Below, piece after piece: positions 15,208 through 22,407 of a stretch of 64,000 nucleotides of DNA. The notes beneath the pieces are model-generated. The model was not told the DNA's origin. It ran no database searches and was given only the letters and a program-made list of their open reading frames with translations. The position numbers and the translations under genes are program-made. The stretch covers positions 74,602 to 138,601 of the forward strand of contig DFKE01000015.1 of NCBI GenBank assembly GCA_002373505.1, written 5' to 3'. This stretch comes from Bacteroidales bacterium UBA3653. Lineage in GTDB: Bacteria; Bacteroidota; Bacteroidia; Bacteroidales; Paludibacteraceae. Positions within the stretch are counted from its first letter, which is position 1, and every line of letters starts with the position of its first letter.

Positions 15208-16535
15208 TACTCAATCATTTCTCCTAATGTTGTATCTTTGAATGTCTGCCAAATATCCAAATGGACTTTCTTATAGTCTGGGAATAGTTGTTTTATAAAC
15301 TCTATCTCAAACACAAGTCTAAAGTCATTAGGGTCGTTGTTTGGTTGTCCTTCTTTACGTGTACCAACACGTGCTATCTTAATTAGGTATAAATCACGTA
15401 TTCCATGCTCTTTTACGTATGGCATGAAATAGTATAACTTATTCAAAGCAACAGTAGAAGGAAACTTCTTTCCTGTGTAGTAAATCTTTGCAGATTGGTC
15501 AATATATTGTTCCATATTATCTGCCTTTACAAGCGAAATAAGGACATTCCTACTTTTATCAATATCCTTAACAGATTCTTCTTCGTGATTAACTATTTCT
15601 TCGGGATATTGTTGCTTAATCAGCTTCCAGTCAGCAACTTCACTGGCTTTTATGTAATCCAAAATACATTTACCTACATATTCCCCGAGTTTTACGGGAA
15701 CAGCATTGCCAATCATTTGTTCTTGGTCGGTTTTACTTCCAAGGAAAACGAAGTCATCTGGGAATGTCTGAATAAGACTTCTTTCATGAGTGGTTAACGG
15801 TCTTATTCCGTCCAAATTTTTCACAGGGTCATTCGGATGCAGTTGATAGCCTTGCGGTAAAGGGCGATTAACGCCACGAATAGTTGGACTAGGCTCATTG
15901 ACACTAAAAATACCTCTGCGGACATAACTTCTTGGATGTCTGTAGTAGTATTGAATATCTATTTTATCCCCCAATGCCTCAGCAACAGTCATATCATGGT
16001 CTGCTAGATTTTTGTTAAGACATTCTTCCATAAAACCATCTTGCTCTCCTAATTTCCCTATTAAGATAAAGCGCTTGCGTTTTTGTGGGACTCCGCATCT
16101 TGACGCATCCAGTACAGTTTGTGTTAGACCATACCCTGCACCCTTGAATATTCTTTTTGCCTCAACTAGTTTTTGGGTCTTGGTAATTCTAGCCACATTC
16201 TCCATAACAAACCATTCAGGACGAACATTAGCCACTATTTGAGCATAATCAACTGTTAAATCTCCTCGTCCCTTGTTCTCGTTTCTATCTCCAGCGGATG
16301 AAAAATCTTGACAAGGGGGACCACCAATAATCATTTGTGGGTGCAGTGGTAAAATGGCATTAGTAGCAGCTGCCACATCGCTTAAATCCAACTTAATATC
16401 AGGATGGCGGAAATTTGCCCGATATACATTGATAGCCTCGTCCCAATTATCAAATGCAGAAACGATAGTATGTCCCGCCTGAGTAAATCCCAAGCTTAAT
16501 CCACCACATCCGCTAAACAAATCTATACACCTCAT
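15207..16535 (-). CDS. DNA (cytosine-5) methyltransferase of a type II RM system
   Basis: This 442-residue enzyme transfers a methyl group from AdoMet to C5 of cytosine to protect host DNA. Motifs are intact: I (DLFSGCGGLSLGF, 5-17), IV (GGPPCQDFS with catalytic Cys75), VI (MENV, 111-114), VIII (QKRKRFILIG, 151-160) and X (GNAVP, 276-280). The recognition region is short (~195-250). Unusually, it continues ~140 residues past motif X with a beta-rich extension (YYTGKKFPSTVALNKLYYF) that is not part of the catalytic fold. It starts 3 bp after the endonuclease stop. From the partner nuclease, GRCGYC-like specificity is a guess only. Confidence 0.95.
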   Translation of the reverse strand: MRCIDLFSGCGGLSLGFTQAGHTIVSAFDNWDEAINVYRANFRHPDIKLDLSDVAAATNAILPLHPQMIIGGPPCQDFSSAGDRNENKGRGDLTVDYAQIVANVRPEWFVMENVARITKTQKLVEAKRIFKGAGYGLTQTVLDASRCGVPQKRKRFILIGKLGEQDGFMEECLNKNLADHDMTVAEALGDKIDIQYYYRHPRSYVRRGIFSVNEPSPTIRGVNRPLPQGYQLHPNDPVKNLDGIRPLTTHERSLIQTFPDDFVFLGSKTDQEQMIGNAVPVKLGEYVGKCILDYIKASEVADWKLIKQQYPEEIVNHEEESVKDIDKSRNVLISLVKADNMEQYIDQSAKIYYTGKKFPSTVALNKLYYFMPYVKEHGIRDLYLIKIARVGTRKEGQPNNDPNDFRLVFEIEFIKQLFPDYKKVHLDIWQTFKDTTLGEMIE

Positions 16536-16538
16536 AGA

Positions 16539-17612
16539 CTAAAACAAATCGGGGCTGTTAACCAATACTGCATCAAACCGTCTTTCGGGGCTTAACAAAT
16601 TTTGACCGCCACCGAGGATGATATTCTTTATTTCGTATTTTGAAATACGGGGTTTGAGTGCCTCGGGGCTTTGCAGGAACTTCTGCGATTTAGAACCTGG
16701 GAGTGCAAATGCTTTATCGTTTGCGAGATTATAGGATTGCAATCTTATAATGCGTTTATAGTCAAAAGAATCATACGTTACATAATCCAAAAGCATCTTA
16801 TATATCCATACAATAGTACGATGGAATCGATTGAGTTTTGATATATCTGAGGCATCTTCCGTACAACACATTTGCAATACAGCCAAATCAGACCAAACAA
16901 AGACATCCAAGCAGTCTTCGCGTAATTTCATTTTACAACCCTCTGTTTTCCAAATTGGTTGAAGAATAAGTGGTTTCTGTTTCTTTGTCATGTCTGCCGA
17001 TACTTGCATAATAGAATCCAAGATTTTAGGGTAATTTGCAAGCACCTCATTTATCTCCTCCCAATGGTTAATTTGTGGTACTTTACGAAGCATTGTGCGC
17101 AACTTCTCTTTTGCTTCTAATGTGGTATAATTAGAGCAAATACTGCATACAAGGAAATTGATAGTTGGAGGACGCATTACGATTTCACTACCCCACAAAG
17201 ATTCATCTAATGTCTTTGTAGTGTTGTCAGGAATTGCAGTTAGTTTTACCTCTAATCCCACCAACACTTCGTTAGTACGATAGTTCTGCATAACCAAATC
17301 TATCTTTTCTCTCTCGCCAGAATAGAATTTCTCATATGGTGCGAACCCCGCTTCAAAATTATAGTACGCATCTTCCGCTAATGGATCTATACCAAACAAA
17401 GTCTTTGCATCAATGTACTTGTGCTCTATATGGTTGTGTTTATCTGTACAGATATATACAGGCTCAATGCCTTTTGAATACATGTATGCAACTAGAGATG
17501 CTGGGAACGAACTATTAAATTGGTTCTTTCCCCAACAATCAGGGTCAGTATAGTCGCGACTTGAGTGTTTTTGTCCGAATAATCCGGGTTGTATGTATTG
17601 GTCTTTTGTCAT
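16539..17612 (-). CDS. Type II restriction endonuclease, HindVP-like
   Basis: This 357-residue protein resembles the HindVP family: the N-terminus has LFGQKHSSRDYTDPDCWGKN then QFNSSFPASLVAYM. A PD-(D/E)XK-type core is visible with Asp105 in EREKIDLVM and Glu121-x-Lys123 in GLEVKLTAIPD. The C-terminal part is helical and presumably binds DNA. Known HindVP cleaves GRCGYC; specificity here is inferred only by resemblance. The endonuclease is first in the operon, before the methyltransferase, so promoter timing matters for self-protection. Its promoter (17641-17671) lies in a repeat that is duplicated upstream of the glycosyltransferase gene at 31.9 kb. Confidence 0.82.
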   Translation of the reverse strand: MTKDQYIQPGLFGQKHSSRDYTDPDCWGKNQFNSSFPASLVAYMYSKGIEPVYICTDKHNHIEHKYIDAKTLFGIDPLAEDAYYNFEAGFAPYEKFYSGEREKIDLVMQNYRTNEVLVGLEVKLTAIPDNTTKTLDESLWGSEIVMRPPTINFLVCSICSNYTTLEAKEKLRTMLRKVPQINHWEEINEVLANYPKILDSIMQVSADMTKKQKPLILQPIWKTEGCKMKLREDCLDVFVWSDLAVLQMCCTEDASDISKLNRFHRTIVWIYKMLLDYVTYDSFDYKRIIRLQSYNLANDKAFALPGSKSQKFLQSPEALKPRISKYEIKNIILGGGQNLLSPERRFDAVLVNSPDLF

Positions 17613-17638
17613 AATTATTTTGTTTGCAGCTTTGCGGC

Positions 17639-17779
17639 TGCAAAGATACTGCTTTTTTTTGAATTATGCAAGTTTTTCCGCATAAACATCCTCAAAATCC
17701 ACACAAAGATACAATAATTCGTCTTAGCCACGAGGGCACGATTGCTGCGAGATAAGCAATTAATGTTTTGATTTTGCAA
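17639..17779. repeat. Dispersed ~140-bp promoter-bearing repeat, copy A
   Basis: This segment matches 31933-32074 over about 140 bp with few differences, including CGTCTTAGCCACGAGGGCAC and TAATGTTTTGATTTTGCAA. Both copies contain a minus-strand promoter reading into the adjacent gene. No ORF is conserved within it. Confidence 0.8.
17641..17671 (-). promoter_or_regulatory. Promoter of the RM operon
   Basis: Minus strand: CTTGCATAATTC (-33 at 17671-17669) and TATCTTTG (-7 at 17648-17641). The endonuclease ATG is 29 bases after the -7 box. Confidence 0.8.
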
Positions 17780-17831
17780 GAGATAAGGCGCGCTAATCGG
17801 AATATTTATTTCTTATCTCGCTTCGTTCGAA

Positions 17832-17902
17832 CGATTATTACTCCGCCACTGCGTTCTGTAGATTATTTTTTGAAATCTTGCCTATGTCAAAAAAATATTG
17901 TA
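17832..17902. repeat. Dispersed ~70-bp repeat, copy 1
   Basis: CGATTATTACTCCGCCACTG with the following GAAATCTTGCCTATGTC block recurs at 22190-22260 with only two or three differences. A shorter extra copy of the first part precedes the second site. This copy ends within the truncated ATPase frame. Confidence 0.8.
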
Positions 17903-18064
17903 ATCGCAAAATGTTTTTTGTGAAAAATGCGTAAAATCGCAAAATTCTGTCACATGTGACACTTTTTTTTCAATACGTCTGGCTCCGTCAATCATTACTG
18001 CAACCTTACCGTTCCGTTGCTTTTTCCAATCAAGCAACGTGTCATAAATCTTACGCTTCATCAT
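17882..18064 (-). pseudogene. Truncated N-terminus of an AAA ATPase (DUF4143-type)
   Basis: The first ~31 residues (MMKRKIYDTLLDWKKQRNG then KVAVMIDGARR) match the start of the large Bacteroidales AAA/DUF4143 ATPases. There, GARR is normally followed by VGKS to complete the Walker A motif. Here the frame reads IEKK and continues into unrelated sequence for 25 residues, overlapping a dispersed repeat. The P-loop and everything after it are missing, so this is a remnant. Its promoter (18162-18192) is still intact. The homology is recalled from the family start; a database match was not run. Confidence 0.7.
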
Positions 18065-18161
18065 GTTTTTTCACGATTTTTTAGGATTCCAAACGCAAAT
18101 CTTTCACGTTTTTGAATTATTTTTAATAGCAATTTCGCACGTTTTTAATCGTTTCCGGCTG

Positions 18162-18192
18162 CAAAGTTACTACATTTTTTTGAATTATACAA
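18162..18192 (-). promoter_or_regulatory. Intact promoter of the truncated ATPase
   Basis: Minus strand: CTTGTATAATTC (-33 at 18192-18190) and TAACTTTG (-7 at 18169-18162). About 40 bp here are identical to the promoter of the glycosyltransferase at 31.9 kb. Confidence 0.7.
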
Positions 18193-18204
18193 GTTTTTTG
18201 TTAA

Positions 18205-19881
18205 TTATTCGTTGGTTTCTACGATATTAATGACATAATCAGCAACTCTCTCGCACTCGCAGATAAAATCCACATAGAAGACACCTAATTGGTAACTATA
18301 CCGTCCGGCGTCAATGTCCTGTAGGTTGCGCGATTTGAGTTCGTTGCGGTAGTTATTGATTTCATTCTCCAAGTTGTGGCTGTAGGCTGTCTGGTCTTCC
18401 GTAAGAGGACTGTCTTGCTCCAATAGGTTCTCCATATTGCTGAGCGAGGTGTCTGTGAGCGTCATTATTTGCGTAATGTGCTGCATCTGTTCGTCCGTGA
18501 ACGCCTCTGTGCAGTTCTCCCGTTTGCGGCGCAGTATCCGCGCCAGATGATAGCAACTGTCGCCTATAGACTCCAACTCGTCCACTTGGCGCAGCATCTT
18601 CATAATCTGTGCTTTGGAACTGTCCGACAGCCGTCCTTCGCTCACGCGCCGCAGGTAAGTGGCAATCTCAATCTCCATGCGGTCGGTAATAGCCTCGTAC
18701 TTCTCGATACGGTTGTACAGACCGGCGAACTGCTCATGGTCCTCGGTGGCAAGCAGGGAACCGACAAATCCTAACATCCGGTGGCACCGCCCGGCAAACA
18801 GGCTTATTTCCTTTTTTGCCTGCATGAGGTTCAGTTCACTGGTCGAAAGCAGTCCTCCGGAGATGTAGCGCAGACGGGATTTCTCGTCCTGTTCGGTCTT
18901 GATAGGAAGCACCCAACAAACGAAGCGTTCAATCTGCGGCACAAAACCGATCTGCAGCAGGGTGTTCATTAGGTTGAAGCAGGTATGGAAAGCGGAAACC
19001 AGATACATATTGTTTGATTCCGCCCCCATCACATCGGTCACAAGCCATTCGACGGCGTGGATGGTCGGATAGAAGAACGCGAGCACGACTATCACGCCAA
19101 AGACATTGAAAAATAGGTGCGCGAGTGCAGCGCGTTTGGCTTGTATGTTAGCGGTCAGCGATGCAAGAAAGGCGGTAATGGTAGTACCGATATTCTCACC
19201 CAACGTGAGCGCCACGGCTTGTGCGAAACCGAAACCGGGTATATCCATGCCGAAGAGCATCAGCGTGACAGCCATAGACGCGGAGGACGACTGCATCAGC
19301 ATGGTCATCACAGTACCCATGAGCACGAAAAGCGGGATTGTCCAGAAACGCTCGCAAGGCAGATGACTGAGCCAAGCTGCCATGTGCGTACCTATATCCA
19401 GCGATTCGGCAGCCTTCGAAAGTAGGTTCAAGCCCATGAACAGAAAAGCGAAACCGAAGAGAAACTCTCCCCAGTTCTTCGTTTTCCCCTTCCCGGCAAA
19501 GAACAGCGGCAAGGCTACTGCCAGCAGCGGCAGCGACAGCGCCGAGATGCTGACTTTGAAACCGACAAACGAGATGATCCATGCCGTAACGGTAGTGCCG
19601 ATATTCGCTCCCATGATTACCCCGATAGCCTGACGGAGCGTCATCAGTCCGGCATTGACGAAACTGACCACCATGACCGTAGTCGCACTACTGGACTGGA
19701 TAAGCGCGGTCACGCCCACACCCGTCAGCACGCCCATGAAACGGTTACGCGTCATGGCGCCGAGGACGTTGCGCATCTTGTCGCCAGCCAGTTTCTCAAG
19801 CCCCTCGGACATAATCTTCATTCCGTACAGAAAGAGGCCCAGGGAGCCGACGAAACTTAAAAGGTTCAGAAATGTACTCAT
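18205..19881 (-). CDS. Na+/phosphate cotransporter (NptA-like) with PhoU-like tail
   Basis: This 558-residue inner-membrane protein imports phosphate with sodium. The N-terminal ~310 residues hold two inverted Na/Pi cotransporter repeats, with GLFLYGMKIMSEGLEKLAG at the start and the paired QSSSATT (near 62) and QSSSASM signatures that form the substrate site. Residues ~340-555 form a cytoplasmic helical PhoU-like domain (YEAITDRMEIEIATYLRR, RQVDELESIGDSCY). The gene starts 11 bp after a 39-residue membrane protein and shares its promoter, in which a near-consensus Pho box replaces the -33 element. It is divergent from the PhoB/PhoR-like pair, so phosphate-starvation induction is likely. Confidence 0.93.
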   Translation of the reverse strand: MSTFLNLLSFVGSLGLFLYGMKIMSEGLEKLAGDKMRNVLGAMTRNRFMGVLTGVGVTALIQSSSATTVMVVSFVNAGLMTLRQAIGVIMGANIGTTVTAWIISFVGFKVSISALSLPLLAVALPLFFAGKGKTKNWGEFLFGFAFLFMGLNLLSKAAESLDIGTHMAAWLSHLPCERFWTIPLFVLMGTVMTMLMQSSSASMAVTLMLFGMDIPGFGFAQAVALTLGENIGTTITAFLASLTANIQAKRAALAHLFFNVFGVIVVLAFFYPTIHAVEWLVTDVMGAESNNMYLVSAFHTCFNLMNTLLQIGFVPQIERFVCWVLPIKTEQDEKSRLRYISGGLLSTSELNLMQAKKEISLFAGRCHRMLGFVGSLLATEDHEQFAGLYNRIEKYEAITDRMEIEIATYLRRVSEGRLSDSSKAQIMKMLRQVDELESIGDSCYHLARILRRKRENCTEAFTDEQMQHITQIMTLTDTSLSNMENLLEQDSPLTEDQTAYSHNLENEINNYRNELKSRNLQDIDAGRYSYQLGVFYVDFICECERVADYVINIVETNE

Positions 19882-19892
19882 ACTAATACGAA

Positions 19893-20012
19893 TTAAATAA
19901 CAGAATATGCTTTAAGCAGACCATAAATGATGGCAATTACAAATATACCACCAACTAAAGCACGTGTCAAGTTGTAGATAAAAAGGATTTTTTTTACTTT
20001 TTTGTCGTCCAT
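19893..20012 (-). CDS. 39-residue single-span membrane protein upstream of the Na/Pi cotransporter
   Basis: The ATG at 20012 opens a 39-residue frame ending in TAA at 19893-19895. It starts MDDKKVKKILFIYNLTRAL and continues with a hydrophobic span (VGGIFVIAIIYGLL) and a short tail KAYSVI. A positively charged start followed by one membrane helix fits a small transporter subunit, analogous in size to KdpF. It sits between the Pho-box promoter and the Na/Pi cotransporter, 11 bp upstream of the latter, so the two are co-transcribed. A subunit or regulatory role is inferred from position only. Confidence 0.65.
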   Translation of the reverse strand: MDDKKVKKILFIYNLTRALVGGIFVIAIIYGLLKAYSVI

Positions 20013-20036
20013 AAATGTCTGTTTTTTATTTTGCTG

Positions 20037-20044
20037 CAAAGGTA
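20037..20044 (-). promoter_or_regulatory. -7 box of the Na/Pi cotransporter operon
   Basis: The minus-strand TACCTTTG followed by CA lies 25 bases before the ATG at 20012. No -33 TTG is present at the usual spacing; the Pho-box-like site at 20066-20083 occupies that place, as in PhoB-activated promoters. Confidence 0.75.
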
Positions 20045-20065
20045 CGTTGTTTTAATTACAGAGGT

Positions 20066-20083
20066 ATGACAGATATATGACAA
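20066..20083 (-). promoter_or_regulatory. Pho-box-like site facing the Na/Pi cotransporter operon
   Basis: The minus strand reads TTGTCATATATCTGTCAT. It matches the E. coli Pho box (two TGTCA-containing repeats 11 bp apart) at 17 of 18 positions. Its downstream edge is 21 bp from the -7 box at 20037-20044. Confidence 0.75.
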
Positions 20084-20096
20084 ATCGGCAACAAAA

Positions 20097-20125
20097 TTTG
20101 TCATTGATTTGTAATCGGTTTTGTA
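20097..20125 (+). promoter_or_regulatory. Pho-box-like triple repeat facing the response regulator gene
   Basis: TTTGTCA, TTTGTAA and TTTTGTA start at 20097, 20108 and 20119, exactly 11 bp apart, as PhoB-family half-sites are. It points toward the regulator gene at 20161, suggesting autoregulation. A weak -7 box (AAGATTTG) is at 20139-20146. Confidence 0.65.
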
Positions 20126-20160
20126 GGAATATTGGCACAAGATTTGTAGTGATTAGATGT

Positions 20161-20856
20161 ATGGAAATGAAAAACAAAACAATTCTGGTTGTCGATGACG
20201 AACCGGATATTCGCGAGATTCTTGTCTTTAACTTAGAACAGGAGGGCTACCGTTGTTTGCAAGCAAGTTGCGGACAGGAAGCATTGTGCATAGCCAAGGA
20301 TGAACATGTGGATTTGGTGTTACTGGATATTATGATGCCGAACATGTCCGGTCTGGAAGTGGCGGAAGTGTGGCAGAAAGAGGAGAACAGTCCGGCACTT
20401 ATTTTTCTGACTGCATTGGGAGAGGAAGAGGATGTATTGCGCGGTTTTGAATTAGGCGCGGACGATTATATCCACAAGCCTTTTTCTTTAAAACAAGTGT
20501 TAGCACGCGTGGCAGCGGTCATACGTAGGCATAGTTCCGTAGATGTGACCACTGAGCCTTCTGGAAAATCCATTGTGTATGAGGACTTGGTTCTGTATGA
20601 TTCCATGAAGACAGCAACCCTCTTCGGCAATCTTATCTCGCTGACGCGCATGGAATACGAACTGTTGGTGTTCATGCTGCAACACCCCGGCAAAATCTAT
20701 ACGCGTGCGGAAATCCTGCGCTATGTGTGGCCGAATGACGGTTTGGTGCTGGAACGCACGGTGGACGTGACGGTCAATAGGTTACGGAAGAAAATAGGTA
20801 CTTATCGTGAACATTTGAAAGCCAAGACAGGGTATGGATATTATTGGGAGAAATAG
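20161..20856 (+). CDS. OmpR/PhoB-type response regulator
   Basis: This 231-residue regulator starts at the ATG at 20161 (MEMKNKTILVVDDEPD); an upstream ATG at 20077 would put Pho-box DNA into the protein. The receiver domain (~5-120) has DDEPD, the phosphoacceptor in LVLLDIMMPN (near Asp57) and Lys in IHKPFSLKQ. The C-terminal winged helix (~130-231) has TRMEYELLVFMLQHPGK and RTVDVTVNRLRKKIG, typical of OmpR/PhoB. The divergent Na/Pi cotransporter and the two Pho-box-like sites make a PhoB role likely. It overlaps the kinase gene by 23 bp. Confidence 0.92.
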   Translation: MEMKNKTILVVDDEPDIREILVFNLEQEGYRCLQASCGQEALCIAKDEHVDLVLLDIMMPNMSGLEVAEVWQKEENSPALIFLTALGEEEDVLRGFELGADDYIHKPFSLKQVLARVAAVIRRHSSVDVTTEPSGKSIVYEDLVLYDSMKTATLFGNLISLTRMEYELLVFMLQHPGKIYTRAEILRYVWPNDGLVLERTVDVTVNRLRKKIGTYREHLKAKTGYGYYWEK

Positions 20857-22042
20857 GAACTTCGGGCTGACGCTTTTTTTTGCTATCAGCGTGTTTTTTC
20901 TGGCGTACGTACTGGTGTTTGCCGTCTATCAGGCATACCGCGAACGCGAGTATAAAAAAGAACTGGCAGGCGTGCGCGTAACGATAATCAACTCAGACGG
21001 TGTAGTCCTCATGGATACAGAGAAAGACCCTCACACCATGCCTAATCATTTACAGAGACGAGAGGTGCAGCAGGCGTTGCAAGAGGGCTACGGATTTGAT
21101 ATCAGCCGGACCAGTGAGACGGACGGAGAGCGGTATTTCTATTCGGCAACGTATTTTCCGGAAACGGAGCAGATCATCCGGTCGGCTATCCCGTATCCGG
21201 GCGAGAAGGCGGACGCGCCTATAACGAACAAAGGCTATATTGCGCTTTCGGTAATCATCTTTCTGCTGCTGTCTGCGATGTTATTTTTCTATACGCGACG
21301 TGTGGGGCGGCATGTGGACAGCACGATAGAAGATTTCCGTCAACAAGTCCGCACGGCGGAAGAGGAGAAAATGCGGATCAAACATGCCCTGACCCAGAAC
21401 ACGGCGCACGAACTCAAGACGCCTCTTGCCAGCATTAACGGTTATCTGGAGACGCTGGCTGCTCATCCGGATCTTTCTTTGGAACAACGGCAACAGTTTC
21501 TCGGAAAATGTATGTCGCAGGCGCAGCGGATGACCGCCTTGCTGAGCGACATGTCCACGCTCACGCGTCTGGACAACATGCAAACGACGTTGACGGAAAA
21601 GCAAACGGTGGACATGGTGGAAATTGCGCGTCAGGCCATAGAGGATGTGCGCCCAATGCTGGATCAAAAACAGATTGCCATCGCTTTGGACATGCCGCCG
21701 AAACTACCTATGCAGGGCGATTATAATCTGCTATATACCGTTTACCGCAATATTCTCGATAATTCTATATTGTACAGCGGATGCACAAAGATTTCCGTCA
21801 CCGGCAATACGCAGTATGAATTTGCAATTACGGATGATGGAACGGGCATAGATGAGAAGCATCTGCCGCATTTGTTTGAGCGTTTCTATCGCGTGGACAA
21901 AGGCCGTAGCCGTGACATGGGCGGCACGGGATTAGGCCTGGCGATTGTCAAAAACGCCGTTTCTCTGCATGGCGGCACTTGTTCCGCCGAACTCACCCGT
22001 CCTCACGGCCTGACCGTCCGTTTCTCCATTCCTCAGAACTGA
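20834..22042 (+). CDS. PhoR-like sensor histidine kinase
   Basis: This 402-residue kinase has a membrane segment at ~11-33, a periplasmic loop of ~100 residues, a second segment at ~137-157, then a HisKA domain with NTAHELKTPLASINGYLE (His near 195) and a HATPase domain with NILDNSILYSG, TDDGTGIDEKHL and GGTGLGLAIVK. All boxes are intact. There is no HAMP domain of normal length. It overlaps the response regulator by 23 bp, so the two are translationally coupled. Together with the Pho-box sites and the divergent phosphate transporter, it is probably the phosphate-starvation sensor. Confidence 0.92.
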   Translation: MDIIGRNRNFGLTLFFAISVFFLAYVLVFAVYQAYREREYKKELAGVRVTIINSDGVVLMDTEKDPHTMPNHLQRREVQQALQEGYGFDISRTSETDGERYFYSATYFPETEQIIRSAIPYPGEKADAPITNKGYIALSVIIFLLLSAMLFFYTRRVGRHVDSTIEDFRQQVRTAEEEKMRIKHALTQNTAHELKTPLASINGYLETLAAHPDLSLEQRQQFLGKCMSQAQRMTALLSDMSTLTRLDNMQTTLTEKQTVDMVEIARQAIEDVRPMLDQKQIAIALDMPPKLPMQGDYNLLYTVYRNILDNSILYSGCTKISVTGNTQYEFAITDDGTGIDEKHLPHLFERFYRVDKGRSRDMGGTGLGLAIVKNAVSLHGGTCSAELTRPHGLTVRFSIPQN

Positions 22043-22189
22043 CCGCACAAAGCTACAATATTTTTTCGAGATATGCTAATAAAATTTTGATTTTGCCAGT
22101 GAAATGAATTGCTTTTTGCATGGATTTGTGAGTTGTTTTTTGCGTTTCCTCCTAAATCGGAATGTTTATTACTCCGCCACTACGTTCTG

Positions 22190-22260
22190 TCGATTATTAC
22201 TCCGCCACTACGTTCTGTAGATTATTTTTTGAAATCTTGCCTATGTCAAAAAAATATCGT
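22190..22260. repeat. Dispersed ~70-bp repeat, copy 2
   Basis: It is nearly identical to 17832-17902. The first ~26 bp are also present just upstream at 22166-22190, so the 5' part is in tandem here. Confidence 0.8.
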
Positions 22261-22355
22261 AGCTATGGAAGGTGTAAAATTTCTGTTTTTTGCTAAAAAA
22301 GACGAGCCGTAGCCCGTCTGGAGGGAACTATCCGGAAATACCGGATGGTTGCAGT

Positions 22356-22399
22356 CTCTCGGTCATCTCTCGGTTGTGTCTCGGTGGTGAGTCGGTCAA
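22356..22399. repeat. 11-bp tandem repeat, four units
   Basis: CTCTCGGTCAT, CTCTCGGTTGT, GTCTCGGTGGT, GAGTCGGTCAA. The 11-bp period places the TCGGT core on one face of the helix. It lies just beyond the phosphoesterase stop. Confidence 0.6.
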
Positions 22400-22407
22400 A
22401 AGGGTAG

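Larger units (their letters stand above)
22043..22407. other. Gene-free spacer rich in repeats
   Basis: No gene is supported. It holds, in order: sequence partly related to the 17.64-17.78 kb repeat, one partial and one full copy of the 70-bp repeat (22166-22260), a hairpin ATCCGG-AAATA-CCGGAT near 22330-22346, and four 11-bp tandem units (22356-22399). It separates the PhoR-like gene from the convergent phosphoesterase gene. Confidence 0.6.

Noticed and set aside
9110..20856. Insertion sequence or transposon
   Set aside because: No transposase or integrase motif was found; dispersed repeats are short and non-coding.
22109..22312. 67-codon plus-strand ORF in the spacer after the PhoR-like gene
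   Set aside because: It reads through a dispersed DNA repeat present elsewhere in another frame.
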